64,000 nt of DNA from Macrostomum hystrix (taxonomy: Eukaryota > Platyhelminthes > Macrostomidae), in assembly GCA_950097015.1 (NCBI GenBank), contig CATNEN010000011.1:3934501-3998500 (forward strand). Direction: 5' to 3'. The first letter of the stretch is position 1, and each line of letters opens with the position of its first letter. A model generated the notes under the pieces. The model ran no database searches. It was given only the letters and a program-made list of their open reading frames with translations, and was not told the origin of the DNA. The position numbers were made by a program, and so were the translations under genes. Positions 20,795 through 30,525 of the stretch are shown here, one piece after another.

Positions 20795-22923
20795 ATGATT
20801 CCCGCTCTGGCAGTAATCAGCCTATTCCTGACTATCGCTGGACTCATCATCATCTGCGTGGGCTTCGCACTGAGCAAGATTGCTATCGTCGAGTTTGTGC
20901 GCCAGCATCAGGATCGAAAGGATGTCACCTTTGACCTGATGTGAGTGGCTATAGGAGACAGCTTATCATAGTGAGTGCTTATCACAATGAGACATAGAAA
21001 TGACAGCACAGCACAGCCGTATCTTTTCAAAAGCGCTTTCTACAGCTGCTGAGAGTCCGCGGACAATGAAGGGCACCATGCCCAACATAATTTCTAACCA
21101 AGCTGATACTGGTGCCCATTGTTGTGCTGAAGCACTAGGTTATTAGTTTATGGCTGAATGACACGGTTACTCAAACATGCGTTTAAATTCGAACTCACGA
21201 CCTCTCAGTCAAAAGCCCAAAGCTTTTAAGTTTCGGGCTACAAGTTTTCTTGAGTGACAGATACGAATTACTTACAGTAGCGAGTAGGCTTTTATTCGCA
21301 TGGCATTTAAACACTTCTGCCACTATAAAACCAAAAACCAGGTGTCCTAACGCAACTAACAGCATCATCGGCATCGTGGTTGGAAGTTTCACATACGCTG
21401 CATTGCACTTTCTGATTAATTGCGTCACATCAGTTGGCCACGTGGGTTGTCGCCGCTTCGCGCTCGCGGCTACGGTGAGTCCACCATGAAATGAGGACCA
21501 AATTAAAGCGCCTTTTAGACCCGAGCTACTAACAGTAGAAAGAAAACAGCTGGGTACTCTATAAAAATTTAGAACAAGGCCTACAATTTCTCACTCTATC
21601 TGATTAAACCACTTCTAGAATCACGAAACATCGGCATCGTCGAGATATTCAACAGTTCTCGTCGGGTGTCTGGTGACAAAAACCATTATTACAGACATAA
21701 CTGTTCTGCTCACAAAATGTCATCATGAAACCATGCCGACTATCGTTTTGAACTTTGGCTTTGAAAAGTTAATTCATCGTAAAGCCTGGAAAATTTCAAT
21801 CCGTATGGCGTTTGATGGACTTTCATGAAAATCGGTCATTCCATTTGGGAGCTATCGGAAGTAGGCAGTGGGTATTTGGAATAACCCCATCGTCTTTCAG
21901 CCACGCTAATGGAGAATACACTCGCATTCTTTTTAACAGTGGTTGGTCATTGACATGCTGGTCATAGCAGGCTGGAGTCTGCTAGGTTGCATCGCCTTTG
22001 TTCCTCTGTTCGCTCATGTGGCCTATGCCAGTCGTTTGCAGCGCGGAGTGATGGAGCTGGATCTTAACCACTACATTACTGTGCTGGTTGTCAATCCTAA
22101 CCTGGTTGTGTCTATTCCGGCAATTGAAGGCGCTGCATACTTGCTACCTGCGGTAAGGATCCTGCGATTCTGAGTCATCAACTAACTAGGAATTTTAAAG
22201 AAGGCTGCAGCCTAGTGGTTAGAGCGGCTGACTCGAGACTGTTAGGTTGGGGGTTTAACACCCGACTCCACTAGAACTATTTATGTCCTTAAGCAACATA
22301 CATAACTCAGTGTTGCTGCATTTCACCCTGCTTTAAAATAGGTACCAGCATTAGCTGGGTAATAGAAGGTTGGGTGTCGCGTCCCTCCAGTCCATGGACT
22401 GAACAACCGTACGCGTCGTTTTGAAGACCCGATTGGGACAGGTGAAATAATAGTTTTATTAAGAATTACAAAGCACATGAACCACTTGACAGCCTCTTTA
22501 ACTCAATACCACAATACCACAATAACAAAGAGCAGTTTGTTAACTGTCAGTAGGCTTTCTAAGTTTGCTGTAGAGAAAACCGTCATTATATGAAACCTTT
22601 CAGTCATTTCCAACGTTCAGTCCGATTCTGGCACTCTTTATTGGCACCTGGATTGTTGCACCAAGTCTTGTGAGTATCTGGGGAAGGGTCGAGTAACTTT
22701 GAGAGTGTACACTGCCTGACGATGAAATATCACATTGCAGGTGCTTCACGCGTTCTGTCTAGCTTTGAATCTCGGAAAACCTCTTCGGGCTGTTCAGGCC
22801 CCTTCAAAATCTTCAGGAAATCGTAGAAAAAACAATGCCTACCGAGGAAAATCAAAGCAGCAGACCGATCAGGCAGTACCGGCTGGTGCAACGGGCGCTG
22901 TTAGTAGCATGGCGTCAAATTGA
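20795..22923 (+). CDS. Predicted multi-pass membrane protein, five exons, family not recognised
   Basis: Exons 20795-20940, 21261-21474, 21940-22152, 22604-22669 and 22741-22923 join in frame (phases 2,0,0,0) to 273 aa. Hydrophobic segments: residues 3-27 (TM1), ~82-106, ~121-145, ~165-190 and ~197-223, suggesting four to five membrane helices. Possible N-glycosylation sites lie at NTS (66) and NAT (79) between TM1 and TM2, next to a Cys (CPNATN), so this loop is probably extracellular. The tail (~50 aa) is basic and then Ser/Ala-rich, as expected for cytosol. AATAAA follows at 23039. Exon 2 uses a weak acceptor (GAGTGACAG) and is the least certain part. Introns 2 and 3 hold an inverted-repeat element and a SINE-1. 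The four-helix layout is tetraspan-like, but I see no CCG or claudin motif, so no function is proposed. Confidence 0.6.
21605..21870. mobile_element. Inverted-repeat (MITE-like) element, copy 1
   Basis: Contains CGGCATCGTCGAGATATTCA and the GTGTCTGGTGACAAAAACC arm, then a second-arm remnant ending TGGACTTTCATGAAAATCGG. Similar arms occur at 26320-26700 and 36870-37125. The second inner arm is degraded here. It lies in intron 2 of the membrane-protein gene. Confidence 0.6.
22202..22455 (+). mobile_element. SINE-1 copy, in intron 3 of the membrane-protein gene
   Basis: Head GCAGCCTAGTGGTTAGAGCG, degraded B box, then ACTCCACTAGAAC, AGGTACCAGCATTAGCTGGG, AGTCCATGGACTGAACAAC and a GGGACAGGTGAAATAA end. 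Same family as 55951. Confidence 0.85.
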
Positions 22924-23530
22924 GACTGAAAGTTGTGTTTTTACTATGAAAAAACTGCTGAAATGTGACACTACATTAAAACTATTTCTAAAATAGTTTT
23001 TTAACTGAGTTGACGTACGAATTTACTGTGTTTTACCGAATAAACTATTTGAAGGGGGCCGCGGCCAATCGGCTGAATGCATTGAATGCATAGCCCAGTT
23101 TGGCCAAGCCAAGACTGAGGACAATTGAGGACTTTTTAGCCTTACTTTGCTAGGCCTACTATAGCTCTGACTAATGATAACTGCCACCATACGAGGTATG
23201 AATATTCATTCACCACAAACAACGCAGGACTGACTGATGAGGCTCCTAGCGGACTGTTTACTTTATTTGATAACAGTGCGTGACTACAATGAATGATCAG
23301 GAAACAGCAGAACCAATATACTATTCTGTTTTACCAGACACTGTTTTACCAACACCGTATCTACAGCAAATAGCTGAGTAATTGATATTTGAGCCAACAT
23401 ACTAATGCCTATTGCCTTTGAGAGTCAATGCGATTCTAATCTACCATTCAATTAATGAGTCTGCCAGACGCAGGCGAGCGACTCAGGAAGTCAGGAAATG
23501 TGCAAACATTGACGCGAATGCTTTTGCCTC
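22924..23530. other. Intergenic; polyadenylation signal of the membrane-protein gene
   Basis: AATAAA at 23039-23044, 116 nt after the stop of the preceding gene. Nothing else recognised. Confidence 0.5.
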
Positions 23531-23537
23531 TATAAAA
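23531..23537 (+). promoter_or_regulatory. TATA box of receptor gene 1
   Basis: TATAAAA lies 53 nt upstream of the ATG at 23590, leaving room for a short leader. Position fits a core promoter directly in front of an intronless gene. Confidence 0.55.
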
Positions 23538-23589
23538 CCTCAAATCCATGAGCAATACCCGATATGTTTGGTAATTTACTTAATTGAAA

Positions 23590-24927
23590 ATGGAACGGCT
23601 CCTATTGAGTCTAGTTGCATCATTCTTTCTTCTTCCGAATCTGATTATTTACAGAATCGAATGTCAGGAGCAAAAAGGCACAGACTACGAGGCGGAGCTG
23701 CAGAAGTACCTCAGGAACAACATCACTGATTATAGCCCACGAGTGCGACCTCTGCTAGATCCACATCAAGTGATAAATGTGTCGTTTATAGTGTACATCA
23801 GCCAGATCATTGCAGTGGACAGTGCAAGGCAGAGTGTGAAAATCGCCAACATGCTCTATGCCACCTGGTACGAAGAGCGCCTTGTCTGGGATGCTAAAAT
23901 GTTTGGCAACGTTTCTGTAGTGGATTGGGACAGCAATCAGATTTGGTTTCCGGTAATTTTTGTCTACAATGGTATCGGAGACAATCAGCTGCTGAGCCCG
24001 CAGTTTCCAACTTACATCACGTCCGTGTCGCCGAACAGATCGGTGGTGTCAGCTGTCTGGAAGCAGGAGTGGGAGTTCGCTTGTGATTTCGACATGAGAC
24101 GCTTCCCAATGGATCGTCACCAATGTGACATGGAGCTGTTTGTGAATGACCAGGGCCGAGGCGGTAATAAGGTTCTTCCTTGCAGCGGTAACCTATTAAT
24201 TAATTCCTCGTTGCAATACAATGAGCTTGCTGCCTACACTAACAACAGCGAATGGAGAATGCTCAACCTAAGCACTTTCATCAAGTATCGAAATTACGAA
24301 ATGTTTAAGTCTTCGGCATCAGTTCCGATGCCCACATTCGTGATGCGCATGATCATCGAGCGAGTCTCCGCCTACTACATGCTGAACGTGGTGACGCCTC
24401 TGCTGCTGCTGACGCTGCTGCAGGTGCTCGTCTTCTTCGTGCCCGTCGAGTCCGGCGAGAAGCTGGGCTTCGGCATCACCATCATGCTGAGCTACACCGT
24501 GTTCCTGCTGCTGCTGGACGGAATCCTGCCAAAGTCGCAGTCGATGCCAGCCGTGGCCTCCTTCATCACCGCCGCGATGGCACTGTCAACAACGTCGCTT
24601 TTGCTCACGTCTGTCATCATTCGCTTCCACTTCGCTCCGGAGACGTCACCGATGCCGATGTGTCTTCGCTGCGTGTTCGTGAGCGGCCTGGGCCGCCTCC
24701 TGTGCGTTCAGCGACTTAATCAAGACAGGATAACTCCGTCAAAGTCAGGAAACAGTGAGCACGAAGACAAGACAAGCGATGAAGTTGCCGAGAGTGCGAC
24801 TGCGTCAGCATGGAGACAATCTGACTGGAAGGTGGCTGCCGCTGCTCTGGAGAGGCTAATGATCATTCTCGGCTGCCCGGCGTCTGTGGCGATTTTGCTG
24901 GCCTTTGTGATTGTACCTCTGGCTTGA
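23590..24927 (+). CDS. Cys-loop ligand-gated ion channel subunit 1 (nicotinic-like), intronless
   Basis: Subunit of a pentameric neurotransmitter-gated channel, 445 aa. Start: the ATG after the TATA box, giving a signal peptide (MERLLLSLVASFFLLPNLII). The ligand-binding domain holds the QIWFPVIFVYN loop and the 13-residue Cys loop CDFDMRRFPMDRHQC (about 180-194). M1 YYMLNVVTPLLLLTLLQVLV; M2 EKLGFGITIMLSYTVFLLLL with Glu -1' (cation-channel type), Gly 2', Leu 9'; M3 about 318-340; a short M3-M4 loop; M4 at the C-terminus. The vicinal Cys pair of alpha subunits and the loop A Asp and loop B Trp are absent, so the ligand is unknown. Absence of introns suggests a retrocopied ancestor. M1 to the start of the loop is almost identical in DNA to genes 2 and 3. 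AATAAA near 24989. Confidence 0.93.
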   Translation: MERLLLSLVASFFLLPNLIIYRIECQEQKGTDYEAELQKYLRNNITDYSPRVRPLLDPHQVINVSFIVYISQIIAVDSARQSVKIANMLYATWYEERLVWDAKMFGNVSVVDWDSNQIWFPVIFVYNGIGDNQLLSPQFPTYITSVSPNRSVVSAVWKQEWEFACDFDMRRFPMDRHQCDMELFVNDQGRGGNKVLPCSGNLLINSSLQYNELAAYTNNSEWRMLNLSTFIKYRNYEMFKSSASVPMPTFVMRMIIERVSAYYMLNVVTPLLLLTLLQVLVFFVPVESGEKLGFGITIMLSYTVFLLLLDGILPKSQSMPAVASFITAAMALSTTSLLLTSVIIRFHFAPETSPMPMCLRCVFVSGLGRLLCVQRLNQDRITPSKSGNSEHEDKTSDEVAESATASAWRQSDWKVAAAALERLMIILGCPASVAILLAFVIVPLA

Positions 24928-25490
24928 AGCTGTGCAGTCTGCTTAGATGATTGTACTGACAAAATTTAGAGACATTTTGACATAAGTTTAATAAATACTT
25001 TTAGCCCAGTGGTTATTGGCTTCGGATACCATGCGGTCAGCAGTCACATCATCAGCTGTGGTACATATGGTGGAGCGGCCCCCATTTCCACGGACTTTAA
25101 ACAGGTACACCGCCTTCTGAAGCTGCGGCAGTGGCTATCTACTCGTATCTGGTCGAAATGGTTCTTTATAAAAAAGGCTTATAAGTATTAATTTTCTAAA
25201 GCACCTGAATACATAAGCAAAACAAGTAATTCGTTTTAGTTTTGATTTGTTATACATGTATAAAAAGTATTTTATTATTGCACCAAAATTCACAAAAACT
25301 AATCATTTGATGGCAGTGTGAAATAAGTTCTTCCAAGTTAGAGAATTTTTAGAGACTTCAACAAATTGGGTTTTGTAATAAAATGAATTTCCTAGCTGGA
25401 GCGTGAGGAATTTAAAGCTAGCGACTATTCACTATTCACCGGGGTCGGTGTCCTACCAAACGTTTCAAAAGCAGGGAAATCTGGAATTAA
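24928..25490. other. Intergenic with a degraded SINE-1 remnant
   Basis: About 24999-25128 retains SINE-1-like pieces (TTAGCCCAGTGGTTATTGGC, ATCAGCTGTGG, CACGGACTTTAAACAG) and is heavily decayed. The rest is AT-rich without genes. Confidence 0.4.
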
Positions 25491-26140
25491 ATAGCGTTAG
25501 AGACTGTGGTAGCGAGCGAAGCGGAATAGATAAGCGATGAGACCCGCGCGTCGTCCTCCGGCCCGGCGAAACTCCCAATGAAAAAATAATAACACAGTAC
25601 GAACACGAAGACTCGAATAAATTGATTGGGAGTGATTTAACAATTTTACTTAAACTGGCCTTATCCGCGCCCTACTCTTCCCGAGAGGCTCCGGTTGTCT
25701 CTGCTTTCAGCGCTGCCCCGACAGATCCTATCGGTTGGCACTCCTTCTGCCTGACGGCGGAGTCTCCGAAGAGAGCACGTACTGACTTCGACAACAAGCG
25801 CCTATCTAGACCACCCTTGTCAGCGGCGCACTCTCAAGACGCGTAGCGCCGAAAGCTACCTAACTGAACAAGCGGAGCGTGGTCGGGCGGGGAGAGACAA
25901 AACAAAGTGGACTTGTTTGCACGTGCTTCTCACAGTGTGAGGCGAATTGCGGAGAACGATAAGAGTCACTGCAAAAACACGCATCCTTTTATATAGAGTC
26001 ATGTTAACCCCAAATTAGGTCGATCGGCGAGGTGGATGCCTGGCTGTAGCTTGAGCCAAGGCGACAAATCACGGTAGACTTGCGACCGCCGTTCTGAGCC
26101 CCGGCTGGTCCGGCCCGGCTTGGCGTGGGTGACTTTTTAG
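25490..26140 (-). mobile_element. Possible solitary LTR or promoter-bearing repeat
   Basis: A GC-rich block without a useful ORF stands out from AT-rich flanks. On the minus strand it carries CTATATAAAAGG (25985-25996), followed by about 350 nt to a TCAATTTATTCG segment and then GGGAGTTTCGCCGGGC. A TATA box, transcribed stretch and terminal signal in that order resemble an LTR, but no paired copy, target duplication or clear TG...CA ends were found. Confidence 0.3.
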
Positions 26141-26319
26141 CAAAAAAAACGTGTCTAAAAATAAGTATTGAATAATAACACGGGGAGATAGAAGGGCAAA
26201 CAAGCTGACACTACAGTTTCAATTCCCTAGTCTTTAACTGTAAAAAGACAACGCGTTTTTCCCCTGGGGAAATACGAGTATTTCAAATACCAGCTGCCTG
26301 ATTCACACTAGCTCCCAAA

Positions 26320-26700
26320 CCGAATGGCCCATTTTCGTGAAAGTCTTCCATCTGAATCCACATTTTCCGCCCTTTACGCCTTTCGAAGCCGTCCAAGTCA
26401 GCATCGTCGAGATATTCAGCGGTTCTTGTCGGAGTCCTTGGTGACAAGGACAACTAGTATTGCTCTGGATAAACCTATTTGGCGAATATATCAAGGTTCA
26501 AAGATGAAAAAAGACTAACAATGTTTCGTCAATCCAAAACAAGAGCCGACATTATTACATGATTTTGTGAGAAGAAGGTTTTTGCTTCAACTTATAGTTT
26601 ACGCCACAAGACACCACGACTAGAATTGCTGAATATCTCTACGATGCCGATGCTTTGTGATTCTGAAAGTTGTCTCATCGAATAGAGCGTCACTAGCTTC
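26320..26700. mobile_element. Inverted-repeat (MITE-like) element, copy 2
   Basis: Left arm CAGCATCGTCGAGATATTCA then GCGGTTCTTGTCGGAGTCC and GGTGACAAGGAC (26398-26451). The inverse arm at 26602-26652 contains GCTGAATATCTCTACGATGC. Outer arm pieces (TTTTCGTGAAAGTC, TTCGAAGCCGTCC) also recur at copy 3. No coding capacity. Confidence 0.65.
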
Positions 26701-27219
26701 ATAATTTTTCAATATGACCCCACAGTTATGCAAGTCTAATTCCGATAATAATTCGCAGAAATACAAGTCCTGCCGATTTTTGACGCACAATTCAAACATT
26801 TTCCCATACGAGCACTGGGCGAGAAGGCTTATGAGATTGTTCTAGTTAAAAATTACAATTAAAATACTAAAAATTTAAAGGCATTGTTCTCCAACAAGAA
26901 ATCTCGCAGTTATATTTGACTTACAATCAATGCATTGCCTTCTTTGTAGGAAGAAGCGAAACACCCGTTGAGGTGAAAAAACGAGATTTCGCCTTTTCAG
27001 AGCCATCCTGAGTACAGTAACTGTAGCAAGTCCTTAGGACCTCATTCAAACAAAGAATTCCAACTTCATGCTCTCCGACAGAAATGCATGCAAATCGAAA
27101 ATTAAAAAAAACGAAAGAAACCTGTTCAAATAATCCAAAAGCAGGCGCTCGCGAAGGTAAAAGTGAAAATCATACCTGGCTTGTGTTTGCCCATACTTGA
27201 ATCAACATTGAATGTGCTG
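26701..27219. other. Intergenic upstream of receptor gene 2; nothing recognised
   Basis: AT-rich unique sequence with no supported frame. Confidence 0.45.
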
Positions 27220-27226
27220 TATAAAA
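27220..27226 (+). promoter_or_regulatory. Possible TATA box of receptor gene 2
   Basis: TATAAAA about 150 nt upstream of the ATG at 27379. It resembles the element before gene 1 but implies a longer leader. Confidence 0.4.
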
Positions 27227-27378
27227 CTGGTGGGAATTTTTCCAGATGGCTCAAAAGTCACTTAGCAGCACAGTTAATTGCAAAAGAGATTCAGCTAAAA
27301 GAGAAATCCGCCGCAGTCTCAGATTGACATCATCGTGTCAGGATAACTTTCCACTGTCGGTATTACATTCTCGAATAC

Positions 27379-28695
27379 ATGGCTCTTCCAAAAGCGATTC
27401 GATCTAGTTACTTAAACCTAGCTCTGTTGATTCTACTGCAAAATTTGCGCCAACATCAGGCAACAAAGATTGACAACGAAGCGCAACTATTGAAATATCT
27501 CAAGAATAACATCAGCGACTACCGGCCATCATTGCGTCCAGTGCTAAATGCGCAACAGACCATGCGGATTAGCATTATGATGATGCTAGGCCAGATTACT
27601 GCCATCAATAGTGCGAGAAATAGCGCCCGGGTTTATGCCCACATTTACGCCACCTGGTACGAAGAGCGATTGGTCTGGGACCCAGCCAAGTTTGGCAACG
27701 TCCACGTGATTGATTGGGAGATTGATCAGATTTGGTTTCCGGTCATCTTCGTCTACAACGGAATGGGAGACAACCTGTATCTCAAGCAACAGTTTCCCAT
27801 CTTCATCACTTCCGTTTCACCCAACAGATCTGTGGTGTCTGCAATCTGGCGACAGGAATGGGAGTTTGCTTGTCAATTCGACATGAGACGCTTCCCGTTG
27901 GACCGGCACACCTGCGACATGGAGCTGTTCGTAAACGATCAGGGGCGCGGTCCCAATACAATTGTACCAGAGAATAGCGACCTACTTCACCCGGAACTGC
28001 AATATAACGAACTGGCTGCTTACGTTGAAAATAGCGAATGGCGAATGCTGAACCTCAGCACATATGTGCAGTACAAACAGTACCACATTATCAAAGGACT
28101 AGCGCCGGTAGCGATGCCCACATTCGTGATGCGCATGGAGATCGAGCGAGTCTCCGCCTACTACATGCTGAACGTGGTGACGCCTCTGCTGCTGCTGACG
28201 CTGCTCCAGGTGTTCGTCTTCTTCGTGCCCGTCGAGTCCGGCGAGAAGCTGGGCTTCGGCATCACCATCATGCTGAGCTACACCGTGTTCCTGCTGCTGC
28301 TGGACGGAATCCTGCCAAAGTCGCAGTCGATGCCAGCCGTGGCCTCCTTCATCACCGCCGCGATGGCACTGTCAACAACGTCGCTTTTGCTCACGTCTGT
28401 CATCATTCGCTTCCACTTCGCTCCGGAGACGTCACCGATGCCGATGTGTCTTCGCTGCGTGTTCGTGAGCGGCCTGGGCCGCCTCCTGTGCGTTCAGAGA
28501 CTGGTCCGCAATGGGAGGACGCGACCCGAGGTGGACGCTAGCGACTGCGATGCCAAGAAGTCAGTCGATTTGGGCCCGAGACTCTCGGACTGGCAGGTGG
28601 CTGCAGCGGCCTTGGAGCGTTTAACGGTTTTGCTGGGCTGTCCAGCCGCTCTGGTGATGGCGGTTGTATTTTTATTCCTGCCGCTTCGTAAATAG
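27379..28695 (+). CDS. Cys-loop ligand-gated ion channel subunit 2 (nicotinic-like), intronless
   Basis: 438 aa, same architecture as gene 1: a hydrophobic N-terminal signal (LNLALLILL), ligand-binding domain with Cys loop CQFDMRRFPLDRHTC, four membrane helices and a short M3-M4 loop. The extracellular domain has clearly diverged from gene 1 (MRISIMMMLGQITAINSARN against VNVSFIVYISQIIAVDSARQ), while M1-M3 is nearly unchanged in DNA. Loop C lacks the double Cys. Its sequence resemblance to gene 3 continues past M3 into the cytosolic loop (VRNGRTRPEVDASDCDAK). Glu at M2 -1' predicts a cation channel. It probably co-assembles with a sibling subunit; the ligand cannot be named. Confidence 0.93.
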   Translation: MALPKAIRSSYLNLALLILLQNLRQHQATKIDNEAQLLKYLKNNISDYRPSLRPVLNAQQTMRISIMMMLGQITAINSARNSARVYAHIYATWYEERLVWDPAKFGNVHVIDWEIDQIWFPVIFVYNGMGDNLYLKQQFPIFITSVSPNRSVVSAIWRQEWEFACQFDMRRFPLDRHTCDMELFVNDQGRGPNTIVPENSDLLHPELQYNELAAYVENSEWRMLNLSTYVQYKQYHIIKGLAPVAMPTFVMRMEIERVSAYYMLNVVTPLLLLTLLQVFVFFVPVESGEKLGFGITIMLSYTVFLLLLDGILPKSQSMPAVASFITAAMALSTTSLLLTSVIIRFHFAPETSPMPMCLRCVFVSGLGRLLCVQRLVRNGRTRPEVDASDCDAKKSVDLGPRLSDWQVAAAALERLTVLLGCPAALVMAVVFLFLPLRK

Positions 28696-29863
28696 CTAGC
28701 TAAGCTTGAAGCACTGAAAGACAATTTAGAATTGCCCTTTTTGTGATGAAGCATCTCAACTCGTACTTTTAGTAAAAAGTAATCGTTTTGTAATGTTATC
28801 AGGCAAGCCAACGGAGTATCCTTGAAGCAGGTTTTTATTATCGTGCCTACTTCAAACATTTTTTCAACGCTCTGATGTGATTAAAATGTGCAGAGCAATG
28901 GGACTGCAGTTATTAAGAAACTGACTCTGTCCAATGAGTTGTGCTGTGAGGATGTCATTGTACGAGGGTATTAAAAGGTCATTAATTGTGCTTGGCATAC
29001 CAAAAATAGCAAAAACGTTTTTAGTGGTTTATCTTTGCTGCTGAACATAGCATAGAGGCTTCAGTAGTACATGGCATAAAGCAAAGAATTGCAGTTTTAG
29101 AAGAAATGTACTCATGTACGCACTCCTGGTACTATATACACTTAAATATGCACTATTTGCTATACTAAACGATATATAGTACTATATACTGCTTTATTTA
29201 TTAATTTAGCATAAAGCACCAAGTCCTTGCGGAAGCTTAATTGGATAAAGAATTGCCATAATGACTGACATTTTTACCCAAGTGATTTTGATTGGCAGGC
29301 AATTGTAACTACTTTAGTCAGTCCCTTACTTTGGACATAAGTCACAAGCAATCAGCTAGGCAAAAAAGTTTAACTTCTACAATTGGTTGCCATGGAAACA
29401 GCAGAGAAAGCATCTCAAGCGCAGAGAGTATTGCAGAAAATTTCTGTTCAATCTGTTTCTAATAGGAAGTTTTATTCACAGGAAAATATCTTCATATATT
29501 TGTTTGGTAAAACGATATTATTTGCCTAAAGACTGACGAGAAAAGTTCAGTGAGAGTTAAGAGAATGCATACAGAAAAAAATTGTCCTTTTAAACGATCA
29601 AGATTCGGTTAACTTTGGTCATAAGTACTCGTATAGTTAGCAATTAAATCCCCATTACGGAAATGCAAACGTTTACTCACGCCTATAGAAACAGCCTAAG
29701 CATTATGGATTCCATCATACGAGCCTCTTTGGTGTATGCTCACTTCGATAGATTGACCCTGTTATCTCTTTGTTATCTCATATAATCCCGAATGTATCAT
29801 GCTATCCCATTGATCCCATAGTATCACCATGGTATCGAGTTTGATCCGCCTAATGTCCTTTAT
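28696..29863. other. Intergenic between receptor genes 2 and 3; no gene seen
   Basis: AT-rich unique sequence. Only short chance frames; no RNA gene or repeat recognised before the SINE at 29865. Confidence 0.5.
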
Positions 29864-29864
29864 A

Positions 29865-30176
29865 GATAATAATAATAATAATAATTGATTACACCTGCCC
29901 TAATCGGGTCAGATGTGCAGCCGACAGCACAGCCGCAGCTATTGAGGGGCGCATCTGAAGACTGCGTACAGCTGTTCAGTCCATGGACTGGGGGGACGCC
30001 ACACCCACCTTCAATTATCCCAGCTAATGCTGGTACCCATTTAACAGCTGGGTGAACTGAAGCAATGCAGAGTTAAGTGTCTTGCTAAAGGACACAAATT
30101 GTTTAAGTGGAGACGGGAAAGAACCCCCGACCTTCAAGTCGTGAGTCCGACGCCCTAACCACTAGGCTACAACCTC
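29865..30176 (-). mobile_element. SINE-1 copy, full length, antisense
   Basis: Read on the minus strand: GAGGTTGTAGCCTAGTGGTT head, B box region GGGGGTTCTTTCCCG, body with GGTACCAGCATTAGCTGGG and AGTCCATGGACTGAACAGC, then CCCGATTAGGGCAGGTGTAA and an (ATT)n tail (seen as TAA repeats at 29865-29884). The triplet tail marks the 3' end. Confidence 0.92.
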
Positions 30177-30525
30177 TCGTCTTCTTCGAGAGACCGTAAA
30201 GACGGTCTCTTACTGCGAAGACTCAATTTATAGATAGACAGACGTTAAAACACGATAAGCTGTATGTTAGTAGAAGCACTAGTTAGACGCATTGTAGGAC
30301 GCGAAATATTGCGTCCATAGAGAGCCATAGAGAGTCATTTTATTTTCATGATGGCTATAATATTTGCCCTTCTTAATGACTATAATCTGGACGCTTCGTT
30401 CTACAATGCTTGTGACACTATTCTGTTTATTTATTCAGTCTCAATTGAAATCCTATCAATGAAGGGACAGCTTAGATAGACTAAAACTTGTTGAAACTGA
30501 CCAGACTGATAGATTGCGCATGCAG

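Noticed and set aside
27732-28541. Alternative-frame ORFs inside receptor gene 2
   Set aside because: Shadows of the receptor frame; the same shadows recur in genes 1 and 3.
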